DNA from: Psococerastis gibbosa
Lineage: Eukaryota; Arthropoda; Insecta; Psocodea; Psocidae
Length of the DNA: 64,000 bases
Assembly (NCBI GenBank): GCA_963971405.1
Contig: OZ020485.1
Span: forward strand, 11,904,001 to 11,968,000
Direction of reading: 5' to 3'
Shown here piece by piece: positions 59,690 to 64,000 of this stretch (position 1 is its first letter; each line of letters starts with the position of its first letter). The notes beneath the pieces were generated by a model. That model searched no databases. It was given only the letters and a program-made list of their open reading frames with translations, and had not been told where the DNA came from. The position numbers and the translations under genes are program-made.

Positions 59690-61065
59690 CAACATGACAG
59701 TAGGTACTATGCGTGGAACATTAGGCCACAACAAAGTAACTTACAATAAAAAGACGCCAGATGGGCGAAAGGGCGATGTGCAAGACTGTGGCAACCACCG
59801 ACCTATAAAACTGCACTGCCATGCAATGAGGTGGATGGAAAGGGTGGTTGAGAGAAGACTCAGAGTTCTAATAAATGAGACCATCTCCAAAAACCAACTA
59901 GGATTCATGCCAGGTCGAGGAACTACAGATGGAATATACGACACATTGCAAGGACTCTGCTAGAAAAACATCGAGAAAAGAAAAAACCTGTTCATTGTGT
60001 TCGTGGACGTGGAAAAAGCCTATGATAGAATACCGAGAAGTTTAATCTGGGATGTGTTGGAAGAGAGACGAGTTCCGCAAAGCTATATAAGGCTAATAAA
60101 GAATATGTACGAGTGCGTAGTGCGGCAGGGGTCGGTTACACCTTCCCAGTAACTTATGGGTTGCATCAGGGGTCAACCTTGAACCGCTGTTGTTCGTTCT
60201 CATAATGGACGTAGTGACCAGGCAGATGCAAGGGCAAGCGCCAGAAAGCCTTCTCTTCGTTGATGATATCCTCCTGGTAGGAGACTCGCGAGAAGATGTC
60301 GAGAGTACTCTCAGACTGTGGGTGGAAACGGTGGAGCGCCAGGGGCTTAAAGTGAATCGCAAGAAAACAGAGTACATGGAATGCATAAGCCAGGAACCTG
60401 GATCGATAAAAGTAGATAACCAAAACCTAGAGAAGGCCAAGACATTCAAATATCTACGAGCAACGTTACGCGAGAATGGCGGCTGTGAAGACGATGTAAA
60501 AGTACGGGTAACCTCAGGTTGGGCCAAGTGGCGAGATATGGCGGAGATCTTGAAGGATAGGAGAATGCCGAAAAATTCAAATCAAATTCCGCATATACGT
60601 ACAAGCAAGCGGTGAGACCGTGTATGACCTACCGAGCGGAGTGCTGGCCATTGCGGAGGAGAAAGAGCAATTGCTGCATGTGGCTGGGATACGCATGGTG
60701 CGTTAATATCTGGGTTACAAATTAACAGGCAGGAGGAGAAACGAGGGCATCCGGGCGGAGATGCAAGTAGCACCGATCACCGATAAAGTCAGGGAACGAA
60801 GACTGGCGTGGTGGGGCCATACGTTAAGAAGAGAAGATGGACACCTGCTACAACGTGTAAGGGACTGCACGGTAGAGGGCCCAAGACCTATAGGACGACC
60901 GAGGATGTCCCTTGTAACGAAAGTGAGAGAGGACCTCAGAACCTTCGGTCTCTCGCCGGATATGATTGATTCCAAAAACCGAAACACCTGGAAGAATAAG
61001 ATCCGTGCCACTGACCCCGTGGGAGGGATGAGGCGCCGTAAAAAAAAAAAAAGGCCTGCATGGGT
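59690..61065 (+). pseudogene. Decayed RTE-type LINE reverse transcriptase
   Basis: Pieces in changing frames read [77 protein letters not shown] and RERRLAWWGHTLRREDGHLL, ending ATDPVGGMRRRKKKK. The catalytic box is FVDD in place of YADD/FADD. The endonuclease half is absent. Stops and frameshifts separate the blocks (for example after TLQGLC near 59961 and near 60150), so it is a dead copy of a second RTE-like lineage, distinct from the intact one. Confidence 0.8.
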
Positions 61066-61104
61066 GTAAGCGACAAAAATAAATTTTTGATATAATGCAA
61101 ACAT

Positions 61105-61776
61105 GCTTTCCAATTTGTAAATTAGTAGATAGACAATGTGTAATTTCATAGTAAATAATTTCCTCATGGATAAATTTCGGATGCCTAAGGGGGGGGGGGA
61201 CATCTATATATTGACAACCCCTTAAAACTCAATTGCATATTCTGGAACGAACAGACCATTACATTGTAACAGTAGTAACAATGACACGGCACGCAATGTA
61301 TTGGAGCGTGATTTTTCCATAATATCTTCAAAAAATAATTTTTTGCACAGAAGCAAATATTTTTAGGAAAGCAACCTGTTTGGCTTTGTTACTCTATTGA
61401 ACACCTAAAACATACCTGAGGGTAGAATTCATCGACAGAAAGATTCCACTGAATTTTTTTTTTTTACCCCCAGAAGCAAACTACCAAGGGGCAAGCGACC
61501 CACTGCATTTTGTTAACATTAATAACGTTTTTGAGAATAACCCCCCCAAATAAAGTTAGCCCAAAATAGAAATGAAAATCATCTCGAGGTATGATTTTTG
61601 TAAGCCTACGTGCCAAATTTCACCAAAATCGACGGAATAGTTTGCCCGGAAATCGACAAATAGCCAGACATTTCGTAAAACCCACTTTTTGGGTTCCTGG
61701 GACATCAAAACGCTTAAATCCGCTGAAATGTTGACCGTCACAAAGCTTTCCTTATACTACGTATAAATTGGAAAGC
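61105..61776 (-). mobile_element. Single-arm foldback-family element, reverse, 672 bp
   Basis: Left tip gctttccaatttgtaaatta; right tip tacgtataaattggaaagc. Carries ggttcctgggacatcaaaac and a poly-G tract (61190-61198). Internally deleted relative to the 38019 copy. Confidence 0.8.
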
Positions 61777-61839
61777 AAAAATTAAAATGCACGGTCATAG
61801 CCTAATATTTAACATACAGAATCATATTTTTTGGCTTGC

Positions 61840-62720
61840 CTCACTGTGCCCCACAAAAGGCCCAAGACTGCGGTGAAGTTCAAGGAAGTAAAATCAGACC
61901 ATTACTGTTTGTTCTCTTTATCAATGACCTGTTCTTGCTGGAATGTGTTAAGCATTTCTTTGCTGATATGCTGATCTACTTGGCGGGAAAAAACCTAGTA
62001 GAATTAACTTCGAAGATGAATGCGGAACTGAATTTCATTACTAGATGGTGTTTAATATTAAAAATCGAAGGCGATGGTTATTAGTTCGAGAGCTATGGAG
62101 TGTTTGGAAAAGTTGGTTCTTGGTGGTGATAGAATGGGTCAAATCCTTCAAGTATCTTGGAATACTCATTGATTCTCGCCTTACCTTAAATTTGAACTAT
62201 GAGACGGTCACAAGTAAAACAAAATGCAAAATGTCGCTCCTTCGTAAGGTGTAATTCCTTCTACCATGTACCACTAAAGTCACTTTGTTCAACTCCTTAA
62301 TTCGGCCGCACTACAGCTACTGTATAACAGTGTTTTATCCGGCAAACTGCTCCGTGCTTGACGCTCTACAGAAGCTATGCCTATGCGTATTATCCTAAAT
62401 AAACCTAGAGATGCCAGAAGGAACCGGGATGCAGAGGTGGCAGTCATGAGTCGAGGAATCTATTTTCTTCGAAGGCATGACATTTGTTTAAAATAGCCAA
62501 GGGTTTGCTTCCATCATATTTAAATTCCCTTGTCCACTCGGACGTCCATCAACACGCTACAAGATATTTTACAGGATTTGCACAAGTTTCGGCCACTGGC
62601 TCATACCCAAAGTAATTTTTTTGCAAATGGTGTAGTATACAATCGACTGAATCAAGCTATACGTGAGTGTGGAACAGTGTAGTCTTTTAAAAAGAAGGTA
62701 GGCGAAGAGCCGAAGAAGGT
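61840..62720 (+). pseudogene. Decayed Jockey/CR1-like LINE reverse transcriptase
   Basis: Reads GSKIRPLLFVLFINDLFLLE, LIYLAGKNLVELTSKMNAEL, then SFKYLGILIDSRLTLNLNYE and, near 62660, a degenerate NRLNQAIREC..FKKK end. Order and motifs match the second half of a Jockey/CR1 polymerase. The catalytic FADD is changed and frames are broken. Confidence 0.7.
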
Positions 62721-63905
62721 CGAGTGTATAACTTGAGCTGCAGTACAGCGGGAGCAGACATTTATTCGAGACATTAGGACCGAATTCAAATCAGCCTTTT
62801 GCTACCAAGCAACAACACAACAACCTGGCACGATTAGTAATTTCATGGCTTGAAATGCCACAGAACACTTTTTTAAATTCATTTTACTCTTCTTGTTGTA
62901 CTCCGTTTTAGTCTTTCGTTTTGCCATGATGCTCACAACAGTAATTTAATCAAAATCGAACTTACAATTCACAGAACAAGATAATATTTGATTCAATTCA
63001 CGCACAAAAAGTATTTGTTTATTATTTACATTCGTGGCAGTATACTCGTTCACATTCGTGGCAGCAACAAGAGCGCTGCAAATGCGGCGGAATATCTCGG
63101 AACTACTGCGATACATTTTGGGGTGCAAAATATTATTTGGTTTCAGGTCCAATTGTAAACAAAAATAACAAATTTTTAAATATCATGGTTTTTATGGCAA
63201 AATCGTGGAAAATAGCACACTAATAATGTAGATATAGACCATTAGCTAATATTAACATGCAAAACATCTCTCTTCCACTGAAGGTAAGATTGCATTTTCC
63301 AGAACCCTTTCTGAATATTGCGCTATTTTGTAATTTTTTAATAAAATTCTGAGCCTTAAAATTAAAATTCCATCGCATGGAAAATCTATATTGATGTTTC
63401 ATGCTTCCAAGGAAGAGTGGCCGTTACAATTAACATAATTCTGGTGGGTCAAAACTCCAGAACCAAAGAGGTCTGAACAGCGATTTCGATAGCATATCCT
63501 CTTAACATATTTTAGGAGGTATTTTTGTCAATATAAGGGCTCTGGACCATGTTTTGTGTTTGTTTTTTTTACTGTAAAGATTAAGAGGAGACGGTAGCTA
63601 GACAAAATACAGGTTCATACACTTCAAAAATACGATACGCTTTATGTTTTTCTTAAGTTACTATGAGTTTTTAATGTAATTATTTTAAGTTGCAGACAAC
63701 TATTCATATCATATAAATTTTTGAATGATTGTTCCACTCACTTTCCATAATTTTCCCCAACGCTAAATGAAAAAGAAGAAACGGTAATGTTTATACTGAA
63801 GGGCAACATTGTGGCTCAATAATTAAAATTTCAGTTTGATATAATATATTAACTCGTTATCTACAACTTAAGCTCATTACTACGAAATAAAAGTATCGTG
63901 TATAG
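62721..63905. other. Stretch without recognisable genes
   Basis: AT-rich. Short open frames have no motif. An upstream Smurf exon could be expected on the minus strand, but none was seen. Confidence 0.4.
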
Positions 63906-63978
63906 CAGTGGTTCTCAACTGGAACGTTAAGTAGAGACCCCAGAGAATGAGCTCGGGATCCTACACTAAGAACCACTG
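63906..63978. mobile_element. Tiny hAT-like MITE, 73 bp
   Basis: Ends cagtggttctcaa / taagaaccactg, the classic hAT-type terminal repeat. Flanking 8-mers (gtgtatag, gtctttat) agree only in part, so the duplication has decayed or the ends are off by a few bases. Confidence 0.65.
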
Positions 63979-64000
63979 GTCTTTATACCTATATTTTGTT

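Noticed and set aside
1-64000. Retroviral, LTR or Polinton-like elements
   Set aside because: No capsid, integrase, protease or envelope-like frame and no long direct terminal repeats were seen; the RT sequences present are all of non-LTR type.

Overview
This is an animal nuclear genome window, most likely from an arthropod. The genes are split by GT-AG introns, most of the DNA is repeats, and three host genes can be recognised from their exons. I cannot name the species. The repeat content (RTE-type LINEs, tRNA-derived SINEs, many hairpin MITEs and a foldback-like family with poly-C tracts) suggests a large, transposon-rich genome.

Layout. 1-2710, plus strand: the last three exons of Poc1, the centriolar WD40 protein. 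They cover the final WD repeats and the C-terminal coiled coil. 2711-11228: convergent intergenic DNA and the probable dystroglycan 3' UTR. It holds two hairpin MITEs, an old foldback relic and an apparently intact RTE-clade LINE (6592-10210) flanked by a 17-bp target-site duplication. 11229-30811, minus strand: the complete coding region of dystroglycan (Dg) in 15 coding exons. I placed every splice site by reading GT/AG and reading phase. The coding exons sum to 3354 nt, or 1117 codons plus a stop, with consistent phases throughout. 30812-57293: about 26 kb with no recognisable host exon. It is either upstream sequence or the 5' UTR intron of Dg, and it is full of MITEs, SINEs, foldback copies and LINE relics. 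57294-58214, minus strand: the last two exons of Smurf (HECT E3 ubiquitin ligase), including the catalytic cysteine. 58215-64000: intron or upstream sequence of Smurf, with two decayed LINEs, a foldback copy and a hAT-like MITE.

The three genes do not form a pathway. Poc1 builds centrioles, dystroglycan links the extracellular matrix to dystrophin, and Smurf turns over BMP/TGF-beta pathway proteins. Poc1 and Dg lie tail to tail.

The most interesting signals are: (1) a dystroglycan with what reads as three tandem cadherin-like plus SEA-like modules, of which only the last keeps the Gly-Ser self-cleavage site; (2) a hairpin MITE family (ends GGCGG...CCGCC) whose two arms agree within a copy but differ strongly between copies, which points to arm-to-arm homogenisation; (3) a composite, nested form of that MITE found twice, as if it moves as a unit; (4) a 1.9-kb palindromic foldback element ending about 20 bp from a Dg splice donor.
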